This document shows, one piece after another, positions 36,426 to 47,099 of a stretch of 64,000 nucleotides of DNA; the stretch's first letter is position 1; each line of letters begins with the position of its first letter. The notes beneath the pieces are model-generated. The model was given only the letters and a program-made list of their open reading frames with translations. It was not told the DNA's origin and did not search any database. Source of the stretch: Vitellaria paradoxa (taxonomy: Eukaryota > Streptophyta > Magnoliopsida > Ericales > Sapotaceae); the NCBI GenBank assembly GCA_019916065.1, contig CM034237.1:40096485-40160484 (forward strand), written 5' to 3'. Position numbers and translations under genes: made by a program.

Positions 36426-37114
36426 AGAAGAAGAATTGGAGAAGGGTAGAAGAAAGTTTATTTCAGTGTTCCAAATCAGTTTTTGAATTCTTTATCCTTC
36501 CCTTCTATTACCTTATTAAACCTCATGGCCCCATTACAACCCATTGCAAGTCCTAATTGATCTTTGAAAGAATTCTCATTCAATTGTGAAATTTAGGAAT
36601 TAAGGAATCATGGTGAAAATTCTGAAATTATTTTGCTACATCATTCCTTCATGGAGTTATGCCAAGTCTAATTCTTTCTTGAATACATCGTTTTTTGACT
36701 TGTTGATGCCACCTTCTAGAATTTGATGAACATTTACTCTTAATAGGGGCATCTTGAGTGAAACCTTGTGTGCTCTATTTTCTTTGGAGTGAATTCCAAG
36801 GTGAGATTTGAAGTCAAAACTTGGGAATGAAATGGAATGCAAAGTTCAGGATTAAATGAAGTTCTAAAAGATGTATGTCAAGATTGATAGAGTTAAAAGC
36901 TGCTATTCATTCACATTCATTTCACACATTTGGCAAGTTTCACATCTCTTATAAAATTTTAAATTTTAAACTTTGCTCATGAAAATTTTTGCTCATGGTG
37001 TTAACTAATTCCATATGAATAGCTGAAATATCATTCGAAATTGAAATGAAATTAATGCTTTTGTATTTCTCTCCTATTTCTTCTATTTAGAAGCATTACT
37101 AGGGACTAGTAATG
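35395..37114 (+). other. Spacer between Athila ORF2 and 3' LTR
   Basis: About 1.7 kb, non-coding. It has a pure A run of about 45 at 36379-36423 followed by GAAGAAGAAGAA. A degenerate motif pair (ATATGAAT 37013, ATTCGAAA 37033) lies about 100 bp before the LTR. No ORF has recognisable similarity. Confidence 0.6.
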
Positions 37115-37132
37115 TTGTAGTTGGGGGGTGTG
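37115..37132 (+). promoter_or_regulatory. 3' polypurine tract of the Athila element
   Basis: TTGTAGTTGGGGGGTGTG directly abuts the 3' LTR start TGATTGG. It is the expected primer for plus-strand DNA synthesis. Confidence 0.8.
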
Positions 37133-38656
37133 TGATTGGACATCAATTGATACATATTTATACATTCAAATTACACTTGCACACATCATAAAAAGACATA
37201 AAATCTATGTTTTGTGCAGATTTCATCTCCATATCTCCAAAGTGGATTGTGTGTTGATTTCCATCACAAGAACAAGAAATTAAGCTACATTGAGGATGTT
37301 GAGAAGAAAGCATGCTGCACAACACATCAAAGGATTGAAGCTATTTCAGAAGAAGAAGAAAATTCAGTTGAAATCAGTGCAAAGAAATCAGAATCACTAT
37401 TCTGGAAATTTCTGCAGCAGGGGATCGTATTCGAATATGGGTTTACTGTATTCGAATATGAGCTTCTTCACAGCAACGAATTCCATGTGACCCCAACTTC
37501 CCCACGTGATGTAATCTGCAATCCAGGGAGGGCAAATCAGGAAAAGATATAGGAGAGAGAAGAAGCCATCATGAAGGGAACATTCGGTTAGAGGAGAGAG
37601 AAAAGATATAGGAGAGAGAAGGAAGAAAGAAGGGAGAGGAGACCCACACGACAGAAGATACAGAGGGCATTCGGCTAGAGAATTTCAGATTTCGTAGAGG
37701 AGAGTTTTTAGAGTTTTTCATTGAGAGTTCAGAGTTTTATATTGGAATTTTAATTCAGCATTGGAGTTTTGGAGATTTACACATTGAATTCATTCCAATT
37801 TCTGTAATCAGATTTTGAAGTCTAAATCCATTTAACTTTCAATTTCAGATTGCAATGTCTTCCTAATCAGATTTCCATTTCTGTTTTTCTTCATTTCAAC
37901 ATGCTCGGCTAAGTTTTCTTGAGCCAAGGCAAGGGTAATGCCCTTCCAATGAATCTCAAGTGGCCGAACTTCATGAATTTACCTTGAGTTTTTATGGTTA
38001 TCAAATCAATTTGCAGCTGGGTGTCTTAGAACTCATTGATTCAAGACCCGATTAATCCAACTTTGTATATCCTATTGATGAGTTCATAGGTGTTGCTTAA
38101 CTTAGAACTCTCATGACATTGTTGTATGTGGGTTGCTAGAATTAGAACTCCTATTGTCCTTAAAATAGGTTATGCACATTGAGTGTTTAATCCATGGTTT
38201 GTTTCAATTGAAATTAGTTTTCTCAAAAATCAGTACAAATTGATTTGGTAAATTTATAAGCTCTTGGCACTTGAAATTCATTTGGATTGGTATTAAACTT
38301 GCCTTGCTCAACCTTTTTATCATTTAATCTTTAGTTTAAATTCACTTTGCTTTTGGAAAGTTAGTTCAAAATCATCAACCAACCAAATCAGATTTTAATT
38401 TTCTATTTTACATTTTTCTGTGAGTTGTGTTTTGCCAAATTAATCTCCATTAGAGTCATTCACTTCATTACTCCCTAGATCCCTGTGGAAATGACCTGGG
38501 ACTTACCAGTTATTTTGTGCTTCAACCACACCTTGCACTTGGGGGAAAACTTGTCTTGACTTACCTCACTTAACATTTTCTTTAACTTTGAATTTATAAT
38601 CTGAATTTTTATTTGAGCTTTTATCTTGAAGTGAGGTAATTAAACAAGAACAAGCA
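37133..38656 (+). repeat. Athila element 3' LTR
   Basis: 1524 bp, almost identical to the 5' copy. Differences include one transition at about 37379, a cluster at about 37676-37715 (AAGAAATTC versus AGAGAATTTC and neighbouring indels) and single-base indels. It retains both ATTCGAAT palindromes (37429-37436, 37450-37457). Confidence 0.92.
37429..37457. repeat. ATTCGAAT pair, 21 bp apart (3' LTR)
   Basis: Same arrangement as in the 5' LTR, with no change in either octamer or in the spacing. Confidence 0.8.
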
Positions 38657-38860
38657 CTCGTCCCGGACTATGAGATTAGGAGCATAACACTTATAATTTA
38701 TACCTGGTCTCACTTTAGTCTATTTTGTTTTAATTATGGTAGTCTAATTTCGGTTAAGATACAATTGGGTTCTTCTGCCAAATATCATTTATTGCTAGTC
38801 ATTAGAATGAGGGTAATTTGGTCAATTTGCATTTGAAACTAGGGAGACAGTTAAAGTGGA
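38657..38860 (+). mobile_element. Fragment of a Mutator-like terminal repeat
   Basis: GGTCTCACTTTAGTC, TTTTAATTATGGTAGTC, TTAGAATGAGGGTAA and neighbouring text align with the left inverted repeat of the element at 59044-60134. No opposite end was found, and the Athila LTR abuts its left side, so this is a truncated or split relative. Confidence 0.5.
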
Positions 38861-39350
38861 CCAGGAGAATGCTTGACCGCTATGAGGTGGTTGGCTAAAA
38901 TCTTTTATTTCCCCCAAAACTCCCCATGCCTAGCACATTCCCTCATCTCTCTCTCTCTCTCTCTTTTTACTCCTTGGTGGCTTTCTCCTCTCTGCATCAG
39001 CCTCACCGCTCTTGCCACTTGTGAGGTAAGGCTTTCCTTCTTTCTCTCCCTGCCTTCATTTCACTCTTTGACACTATCTCTCTCTCTTTCTCTCTAGCCC
39101 TTACGTCTCTTCCTATTCACTGGCAACCATGGTTCTAATAAAAAGGTTCCATCTTTTTTCCTTGCAGCTACCAATTCATTCTCTTGTAACAAATTTCAAG
39201 TTCAATTTTCTTTTTTTTTAAAATTTAGAAGACAGTGTTGGTAAAATTGAAAATGGGTGTTAGGTTTTGTTGTGATTAATGAAAATTTTGATGTTTTGTT
39301 GAGTGCTAATGGTGTGGCATTGGAAATCTAATGGGGTTTGTTGATTTTTT
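38861..39350. other. CT-rich stretch, no gene recognised
   Basis: Contains CT microsatellites (38945-38965, 39075-39097) around a short GC-richer segment (GCCTCACCGCTCTTGCC). It could be captured or flanking gene sequence but has no recognisable coding content. Confidence 0.3.
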
Positions 39351-39359
39351 TCTGATTTT

Positions 39360-39800
39360 TTCGTATAAGTTTGTTTGTTTTAGTTTTCGATATATTAATT
39401 TGTTAATTTTATTAGTTTGTTTGATATAGGTTTTTATTTTGTTAAATTGTTAATTTTATTAATTAGTTTGTTGAATTGTAATTAAATTGTATTAGGTTGT
39501 TAAATTGTATTAGTTTGTTAAATTGTAATAAAGTGATTAATTTATTAGGTTGTTAGTTTGTTAATTATAAATTCTTAGGTTGTTAATTACAAAATATAAT
39601 TTATGTGTGTGTTAATTTGTTAATTATGATGTCTTGATTTGTTAATGCATGTTTATTTGTAATTAATTTATTATTTTGCTTAATTGTTAATTTTTAGCTT
39701 ATTAATTTGTTAAATTGAATACTAGTTTATTGAATTGATAATTTGTTAAGTTGTTTATATATTAGTTTGTTAATTTGGTGACATGTAGGTTGTTAATTAA
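39360..39800. repeat. AT-rich minisatellite (TTGTTAATT-type words)
   Basis: Dense irregular repetition of TTAGTTTGTTAA, TTGTTAATTTGTTA and TTAAATTGTA words over about 440 bp. Non-coding. Confidence 0.6.
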
Positions 39801-39814
39801 TTTGTTATATTTTA

Positions 39815-40382
39815 TATTACAAATACAAAAAATAAGACAATAATCTCATAAATTAAATTTTGTTAGACAAAATTTAAATAAAATGGTCAACAAATTAATA
39901 TATATAAATATTAATTTAAAAGCCAAAAAATAAATTCGTACAAATAATTGATAATTTTAAAATCATTCAACTCCCAAATGTATAATTTATAATGAAAATA
40001 TAAAAAAAAATAAAATAATAAACCTATTACTATTAATCCTATTATTAATTATTTTAAAATTAATTTAGGGTAAATTTAGTATGGGCAAAATTTAGAGACG
40101 GGTTAATATTAATTATTTGAAATTTGAATTAAGGTTAAAATTCAACAATGAATTTTATGATTAATTAAGATTATTATTAATTATTTTAAAATTAAAGTTA
40201 GGCTTAATTTAGTTATAGGTAAAATTCAGTTAGGGCTAAAATTAATTATTTTCAAATTAAATTAGGGTTAGTTGTTAATTTGTTACATTTTATATTTAAA
40301 ATACTAAAAAAATATGACAATAATCCTATCAATGCTTGACTTTCATTAGACAAAATTTAAATAAAATGATCAACAAATATAT
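39815..40382. repeat. Tandemly duplicated AT-rich segment; its continuation is at 54869-55290
   Basis: 39830-39950 (AAAATAAGACAATAATC, then TTAGACAAAATTTAAATAAA and CAACAAAT) recurs at 40307-40380 and continues, after the inserted solo LTR, at 54869 (ATTAATTAAAAACCAAAAAA). Words of the type TTAGGGTTAAA and AAATTCAATTAGGG recur through both units. The unit is about 480 bp. Confidence 0.6.
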
Positions 40383-41231
40383 TGTGAATACCCGGATTTT
40401 TTTTAAAATATATTTATTTATATTTTGTTTTATTTATATTTAAAGATTCATATTTCTTTTATTTTATTTAAATTTCTATTTCATTTAAGTTATTTTTGTG
40501 TGACATGCCTAATAATTTATTCTATGTTCATATATATAGTTATGCTTGTGTAATTATATATGTGTGTGCTGGGTGTATTTTCAGTCAAGCGGGAGGTGAG
40601 TTTCCAGTGGTCAGGAGATGAGGTACTTATATCTCTATTGGTTAAGAAGGGACGTGGCTTCTCCCATTGGTTGAGTGGGTGGCAAATATAGCTGTGTGGA
40701 TGAGGCCAAAGAGTGAAGCTTGTGTGGCAAGTTTTTGTGTAAGTTTATAAAAGCCCCCTCCACACTTAGTTTTCAATTTTCCCCTAACACAAATCTGATA
40801 TTTAGAGAGAGGGATGTGCACATATAGTTGTTGAGTTTGTTTTTAGAACGCCGTGTAAGAAAGAAGATGAGATCCTCCCATGGTCTTTTACGGTGTGTAT
40901 TCGTTTCATTTTCGTGAGCAGCTCAAAGTGAGGTCGTCAAATTTTCTAGAAGGAAAACCAAACTTGAGTTGGTGTTTTATGCTTTATATATTGCTCATCT
41001 ACGTGTATCATGAGATAGGTGGGGTTTAGCATATATGTTTATGTTACTTTCATGCCTTTGCCCAAATATATATATATATATATATATATGTTTGATTTTA
41101 TATATATATATATATGTGTGTGTGCATAAGTTGAAAGCCTGATCCATATATTGAATTTTGTTATATGAAATTATGAAATTCTTACACTAGAACTAGCATG
41201 CTATTTTTATATAAAAATTATACCTAGATAT

Positions 41232-41533
41232 TGTAACGACCCGCATCTACATAATATAATATTATCTGCTTTGGGTTTGATAAGCTGCTTCCCAAGAGGT
41301 CACGCATCCCGGTACTGCCCCGAGCACGCTTAACCCGGGAGTTCCCACTAAATCTAGTGCCCTCACGGCTTTAAAACGCGTTGTTGTATATGAATATCAA
41401 ATATTACATATATGCTACTTCTTTTCACTACCCAGGCGATGTGAGATGGAAGGTATTGCTTCTCTGTTTCACCTCTGGCTTCACTCTCTCGCCGGCAAAG
41501 TCCTTCACAAGCAAGTCCCTCATAGTCCTCACA
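41232..41533 (-). mobile_element. Cassandra-like LTR with embedded 5S rRNA-derived sequence
   Basis: On the minus strand the block starts TGTGAGGACTATGAGGG, contains CATCTCACATCGCCTGGG, and ends GGGTCGTTACA. A 5S-like core lies at 41285-41348 (+): its reverse complement has GGTTAAGCGTGCTCGGGG (5S A-box), GTACCGGGATGCGTGACC (intermediate element) and TTGGGAAGC (C-box). Cassandra TRIMs are known to carry such 5S promoters in their LTRs. Only one LTR is seen, with no second copy or internal region. Its 3' end touches the GATAT repeat of the outer target site. Confidence 0.75.
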
Positions 41534-41538
41534 ATACC

Positions 41539-42769
41539 TATCACGCCCTGAATTTTAAACCCCGGGGAGTGAGTGAAGGATGTTATGAATTCTAATGTAA
41601 AAGCCACAATTACCGTGGAGCATTGTTTATACTAATTATCCCATTGCGACATAATAGTACAATAACTTCAAGTTGAATCTTAATATAAATATATATAACT
41701 TGACCTTAAGGCCTTACATACCAAGCTAGTGATTTAAAATAATATTACAATTTTAGTGTCTGAATAAAAGGTAATAAGGGCTTGCTTAAATAGCTAATTA
41801 GAAAATAAACGTGCCATCGCGATCCACTTAAGATTCAGGAGCTGCACCTGCATTACAATCTTTAGGGACATGAGCACCAACCACTTGTGCCCATTATGCA
41901 CAATACCCATATATATAACATGTAATAAAATTAACATATGCGTTACTTATCTGATTCAGTTAGATGATCACATGTCAATGACTTATCAAATGAATACGTC
42001 ATAGAAAATATCAATATCCTGGCTATTTTATCAGTGATAGATGAGTTATTAGGGTTTATTGAACTTCCTCACCATTATGAGGCCTTTGATAATAAATTAT
42101 GGGGTGAATACTGATAGCGTCGTATTTATGGTTTTCTACCATGGGCCACGATAAGCCAAATCCTTAATCGTTATGTTGTAGGCTACTAACCTACTATCAT
42201 GAATACCAATTCCTGTGCGGGTTCTGGATCTATCAACCCAAGAGTAGTCTTTATACCCTTCCTATTTTCTTTTTCTAGTATCTGCTATCCCCACATTTAT
42301 ATTATCGAGATGAAATTATAATTGCCACGAATTTTGGGGTTGATTATGTAATTATCCAAACTTTTACAATTATCCAACCTTGGGGTAGTCATTATGCAGT
42401 TATTTAAACTTTGGGGGGGTCATTATATAATTATTTACACTTCGGGGGTCAATTTTGAAATTATCTAAAATTTTGGAGGTCATTTCATAATTATTCAAAA
42501 ACTGTGGGGGTCAAAGTGGAAATTTAAAAAAAAAAACATTTTGGGGTTGGTGTATACTTATAAGAAATTACTGGGGTCATATTATAATTTTGCGAACCTT
42601 TTTGTCTTTTTCCTAGGCTATAATTCTAGCAAGTACTCAGCATGTTTGCTTTTATATATTATAAGCATATATACATGGATGCATAACTAACTTTAACGTG
42701 GGAACGTTTCTGTTTACATAAGGAAACATGGGAAATAACGAAGCAAGCAAAATATCATACTATTTTGCT

Positions 42770-42813
<44 letters not shown>

Positions 42814-43407
42814 ACATCATACATACAAATAGAATGCATTTAAATCCCTACCTCAATATCCTAGCGTAGTATACGAACCACTTAGGATTGGCTAGTATTT
42901 CCTTGTACTCTCAGAATTATTGGTCTTAATATTACGCAGCCTTTGTTACTCCTGAGTTGCCCAGATCTTCATTAGATAGTGCTCCCTTTTTCTCTCTTTT
43001 TTTTTTCTCTGGTTTCTTGCTTACAAACCCTGGCATGCTTCTATTTATATACCCTCAGCCGTAACACGTGGAGCTCCCTGGATTCTTCAAGCTGCCACCA
43101 GCCAAGGCTACATGGCCACTCACCAAGGCTATCCCATTTGCTGGCAATAAGGAAAGGCAAGGGGTGGCTTGGCTATGCCTTGCCTGCCAAGTCTATTTCC
43201 CCTAGGCTAGTTCAAGCAAGTGAGGCAAAGCCTCAACAGCCACGTGTGTGTGTGTGTGTGTATTTTTAACCTTATTTATGTATAAAAGTTTATAACTCAA
43301 AACTTAGAGATGAAGGCTAAACTGAATAAAATAAAATAATAAATAAATAAATAAAATGGAAGAAAATTTAAGAAGTTATAATTTACAAAAAAATTGAAAT
43401 TATTACA
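41539..43407 (-). repeat. Chromovirus 3' LTR
   Basis: About 1.87 kb. The + strand starts TATCACGCCCTGAATT (expected TGTCACGCCC; the terminal CA of the minus strand has changed to TA) and ends TATTACA. It aligns along its whole length with 49297-52958 minus the nested insertion. Contains an (ATT)n run at 42772-42811 and a GT run near 43243. Confidence 0.88.
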
Positions 43408-43425
43408 TTCTCCCCTCCTTAAAAA
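43408..43425 (-). promoter_or_regulatory. Chromovirus polypurine tract
   Basis: The reverse complement reads AAGGAGGGGAGAA directly before the 3' LTR start TGTAATAATTTC. Confidence 0.85.
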
Positions 43426-43439
43426 ATTTCATCCTCGAA

Positions 43440-44780
43440 ATTTCTAGATAATGATTACAACCACCAATTACAAAAACAATTGTGGATATCGCTTTCTTAT
43501 TTCAGATTCTCGTTCCCAAGTAGACTCTTCCACGCTGTGATGTTTCCATAACACTTGGACTAAATGAATCATTTTTTCTCGTAGCACTTGATCTCAAGAA
43601 TTCAAAATTTGGACTGGTTTAACCTCGTATATCACATCAGGATCCACTTCCAGTTCGGTCCAATCTAACACGTGCGTCGAGTCTGGAATTTACTTTCGAA
43701 GCATAGATACGTGAAATACCTCATGTACTCTCGATAGTTGTGGTGGTAGTGCCAACCGATAAGCCACCTCTCCAACTCTTACCAAAACCTCAAAAGGTCC
43801 AATATATCTGGGTGGCAACTTACCTCGTTGGCCGAATCGAAACTGTCATTTTCGAGGTGAAACCTTTAAGAACACATGATCTCTTACTTGAAATTCCAAT
43901 GGTCTACGCCTTTGATCTGCATAACTCTTTTGATGGCTGCGTGCCGTCTCCAATCTTTGCTTAATAATTTAACCTTCTCATTAGTCTCTTGAACTAACTT
44001 TGGCCCAACTATTGCTGTCTCCCCAACTTGACTCCAACAAACTGGTGACCAACACGGCCTACTGTACAGCATTTCAAAGGGTGCCATTCTAATGCTGGCT
44101 TGGTAACTATTGTTGTAGGCAAACTCTACCAGTGGTAGATGAGCCTCCCAACTACCCCCAAAGTCAAGCACATATGCTCAAAGCATATCTTCCAGAACTT
44201 GAATTGTATGCTCAGATTGCCCATCTAATCAGGGATGATAAGCAGTGCTGAAGCATAATTTCGTTCCTTTGGCTAACTAAAAACTTTGCTAGAATCTAGA
44301 GATAAAATGAGAATCCCGATCTGAAATGATGGAAACCAAAGTCCCTGTGGAGTTTCACAATCTCTTGGATGTACAACCTGGCTAGAGTGTCCATTGTGTC
44401 TGTCCTTCGTATTGGCAAGAAATGCGCTAACTTCGTTAGTCGATCCACAATCACCCATATTGCTTCATAACTCTTCCTGGTTTTTGGCAATCCTGCCACA
44501 AAATCCATAGTCACATTCTCCCATTTCCACTCGGATACGGTAACAGTTACAATAATCCTACTGGCCTTTGATGTTCTGCCTTAACTTGCTGACAAGTCAA
44601 ACACTTATTGACGAAGTCTCCCACTTCTTTCTTTATTTTAGGCCAATAAAATTGCCGCTTCATATCGTGATATCTTCGTGCCTCCTGGATGTACTGTTAA
44701 TCTGGAGTGATGAAATTCCTTTAACACCTCCGCCCAAATAGATAATGGTACAAAGATTTTCCATTGGTATATTAACACGT
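43440..44780 (-). pseudogene. Chromovirus integrase with chromodomain-like tail (broken)
   Basis: On the minus strand: zinc-binding KCLTCQQVKAEHQ (about 44590), VTMDFVAGLPKTRKS with the first catalytic Asp (about 44505), IISDRDSHFISRF (second Asp, about 44310) followed at once by a stop, and LDGQSEHTIQVLEDM with the Glu (about 44200), preceded by a stop. Then VEFAYNNSYQASIRMAPFE, and a tail HVLDWTELEVDPDVIYEV...STWERESE (43500-43680) typical of the Tekay C-terminus, with another stop. Non-functional. Confidence 0.85.
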
Positions 44781-44796
44781 CATTATTATCTATGGT

Positions 44797-45411
44797 CTAT
44801 CTCGGCATAGCCACTGCATCATGTATTCTTACTTGCACTTCTTCTGCCACTCTATCTGACTTTTGAGCTTCAATTACCTTGCTACCTAACACAGGCTGAA
44901 TAACCGAAGTATACAAAATAGCTTGTTCACCATCTTCTTTAACCTCCAAGTCAAACTCCCCTAAATCCCTCATCATATCCCACTTCTTAATAACAAAACT
45001 TGCTAGAGTACAACGAGTCTTCCTGCTAAATGCGTCTGCCACTACATTAGCCTTTCTTGGGTGGTACTGTAAGTCAAAATTATAATCCTCCATGTATTCC
45101 ATCCATCTCCTTTGTCTCAAGTTCAACTCATTCTGTGTAAATATGTATTTCAGACTCTTGTGGTTAGAAAACACCTCAAAATTTTCACCATATAGGTAAT
45201 GCCTCCAACTTTTTAGGGCAAAAATTACTGCTGCTAGCTCTAAGTCATGAACTGGATAATTCTGCTCATGTATCTTTAATTGTCTTGACCTATATGCTAC
45301 CATTCTACCATTTTGCATCAAAACACATCCTAATCCTTCTCTAGACATATCACAATACACTGAATAGGCTGCCCCTCTTTCTGGAATGATTAATACTGGC
45401 GCAGTAGTCAA
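44797..45411 (-). pseudogene. Chromovirus RNase H region
   Basis: 204-codon open segment: [20 protein letters not shown] (first Asp), then the Glu region [34 protein letters not shown] (the third Asp replaced by Asn), and [12 protein letters not shown]. It is open, but isolated from RT by a stop. Confidence 0.85.
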
Positions 45412-45438
45412 TTTTCTCTTTATTTCTTCGAAAGATCT

Positions 45439-46450
45439 TTAACATGCTTCATCCCACGCAAATCTAACTCCCTTTCGGGTTAGCCTGGTCAAAAGAGCGG
45501 CCAACCTAGAGAAGTCAAGCACAAACCTCCGATAATATCCCGCCAATCCCATGAAACTACGAATCTCAAACACCGTCTTTGGTCTTGACCATTCAAGGAC
45601 AGCTTCAACTTTAGATGGGTCTACCACAACCCTTTCCACGTGTCCCAAAAATTTCAGCTCCCCTAACCAGAATTCACACTTGCTCAGCTTAGCATATAGT
45701 TGGTGATCTTTTAAGGTTTGCAATACTGTCCTCAAATGCCCTTAATGTTCTTCCTCTAATTTCAAATAAACCAGCATATCATCAATAAACACCACCACAA
45801 ACTTATCGAAATAGTCTCTAAACACCCTATTAAATCCATAAATGCTGCAGGGGCATTAGTCAACCCAAATGGTATAATTAGGAATTCGTAGTGACCATAC
45901 TGAGTCCTAAATGCTATCTTAGGAACATTCTCTTGTTTAACTCGTAGTTGGTGGTATCCTGATCTCAAATCAATCGTAGAGAATACAGATGACCCCTTTA
46001 ACTAATCGAATAAAATCATCGATCCTTGGTAGTGAGCATCTATTCTTAATAGTAACCCTATTCAATTTCCTATAATCAATATACATCCTTAATATTCCTT
46101 ATTTCTTTGCCACGAATAGTGCCGGTGAACCCCAAGGTGAGGTACTTAGCCTAATAAACCCCTTAGTCTGCGATTCCTCTAACAACTTCTTCAATTCTAT
46201 CAATTCCGTCGGTGCCATTCTGTATGGGAGAATAGATATGGGTTCCGTACCTGGTACTAGGTTAATACTAAATTCTATCTCTCGCTTAAGCGGTAAACCA
46301 GCAATTTCTTCTGGAAACACTTCTGGGAATTCACAGCCAACCCTGGGCAATCCTACCTCATTCTTAATGTCTTCCCCGTCTACCAACCTACAAGTAAACA
46401 TACTACACAAAGCCATTCGTTCTTGTCCATCCAAATACGGCAAGGTAGGT
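45439..46450 (-). pseudogene. Chromovirus reverse transcriptase region (broken)
   Basis: SPWGSPALFVAKK (about 46110), [20 protein letters not shown] and [20 protein letters not shown] (45850-45970), FIDD catalytic core near 45785 in another frame, then [14 protein letters not shown] and [14 protein letters not shown] (45439-45735). Stops and frameshifts separate the pieces. Confidence 0.85.
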
Positions 46451-46810
46451 GCCCCATACTGGTCAGCAAGGAAGCGGATCCGATCTCCTTCTAGGGTAAA
46501 CAAAGTTACTTGCCTCTTAGCGCAATCAATTATTGCTTGGTATGTTTTAAGCCAATCCATACCTAGAATGACATCAAAGCTTCGCATTTCTAGTAAAATC
46601 AAATCAACCACTGAGTGATACTCCTGACCATCGATACTATCAGTAATCACCAACTCACATTCTTTACATACGTTGGTCAACAAAGATCGCCCTGCTATCG
46701 GTGTTTCAACACTTAAGGGTATAACCAGGTCATGTAATTTCAATCCTAACGCAGACACAAAGGATACAGCAATAAAAGAATATGATGCTCCAGTATCAAT
46801 AAGTACTGTA
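46451..46810 (-). pseudogene. Chromovirus retropepsin
   Basis: VLIDTGASYSFIAVSFVSAL gives an intact DTGA active site (about 46775-46800), followed by the second conserved patch RSFDVILGMDWLKTY. This stretch is open in one frame into the RT start. Confidence 0.85.
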
Positions 46811-47099
46811 GCACTAGTAGCATAAACACGGAAAGTACCTCTAGTTATGATGGGCTCTACGGGTTCGTCCTACTGCACCACTGCAAACACTCTTCCCCGC
46901 GTTGGTGTATTAGCTGGTCTCCCTGTCTTCTGTGTCTGCTGAGCTGCTTCTTGCGTTTGCCGGTGTTAGACCCCACTTTGCACGCTGTTTTGGGGTATGA
47001 TTCTCGATTGTTGTGGTGGCTGAACTGATTGGGAAATTGATGGACGGTTATTCTGAACCGATTGAGTACTCTGCGGCATTCTCCCATCTGTGCTAATTG

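Larger units (their letters stand above)
24715..38656 (+). mobile_element. Athila-type Ty3/Gypsy retrotransposon, nearly intact (13.9 kb)
   Basis: Order: 5' LTR (24715-26237), tRNA-Asp primer site, gag-pol ORF (26569-32517), spacer with G-run tracts, second ORF (34015-35394), spacer, polypurine tract, 3' LTR (37133-38656). The LTRs start TGATTGGACATC and end ACAAGAACAAGCA; by eye they differ at roughly a dozen positions in 1523, about 99% identity. Flanks are TTCGT (24710-24714) and CTCGT (38657-38661), a 5-bp duplication with one mismatch. Gag opening, DLGAS protease, FMDD reverse transcriptase and a separate ORF after pol place it in the Athila lineage. It is a recent insertion that may still be mobile: both ORFs are open. 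It has jumped into older transposon DNA. Confidence 0.93.

Noticed and set aside
25011..37457. Heat-shock elements (as in ONSEN) to explain the ATTCGAAT motifs
   Set aside because: Heat-shock elements need alternating nGAAn blocks (TTCnnGAA); TTCGAA lacks the 2-bp gap, and the motifs are also in coding regions.
38873..39097. Small gene with a CT-rich start
   Set aside because: The ORF is mostly CT microsatellite translated as Ser/Leu; no homology or splice support.
41285..41348. A genuine 5S rRNA gene on the minus strand
   Set aside because: Only the promoter part of 5S is recognisable, with several changes, and it is enclosed by LTR-type ends (TGTGAGG...GTTACA), so it is Cassandra-like.
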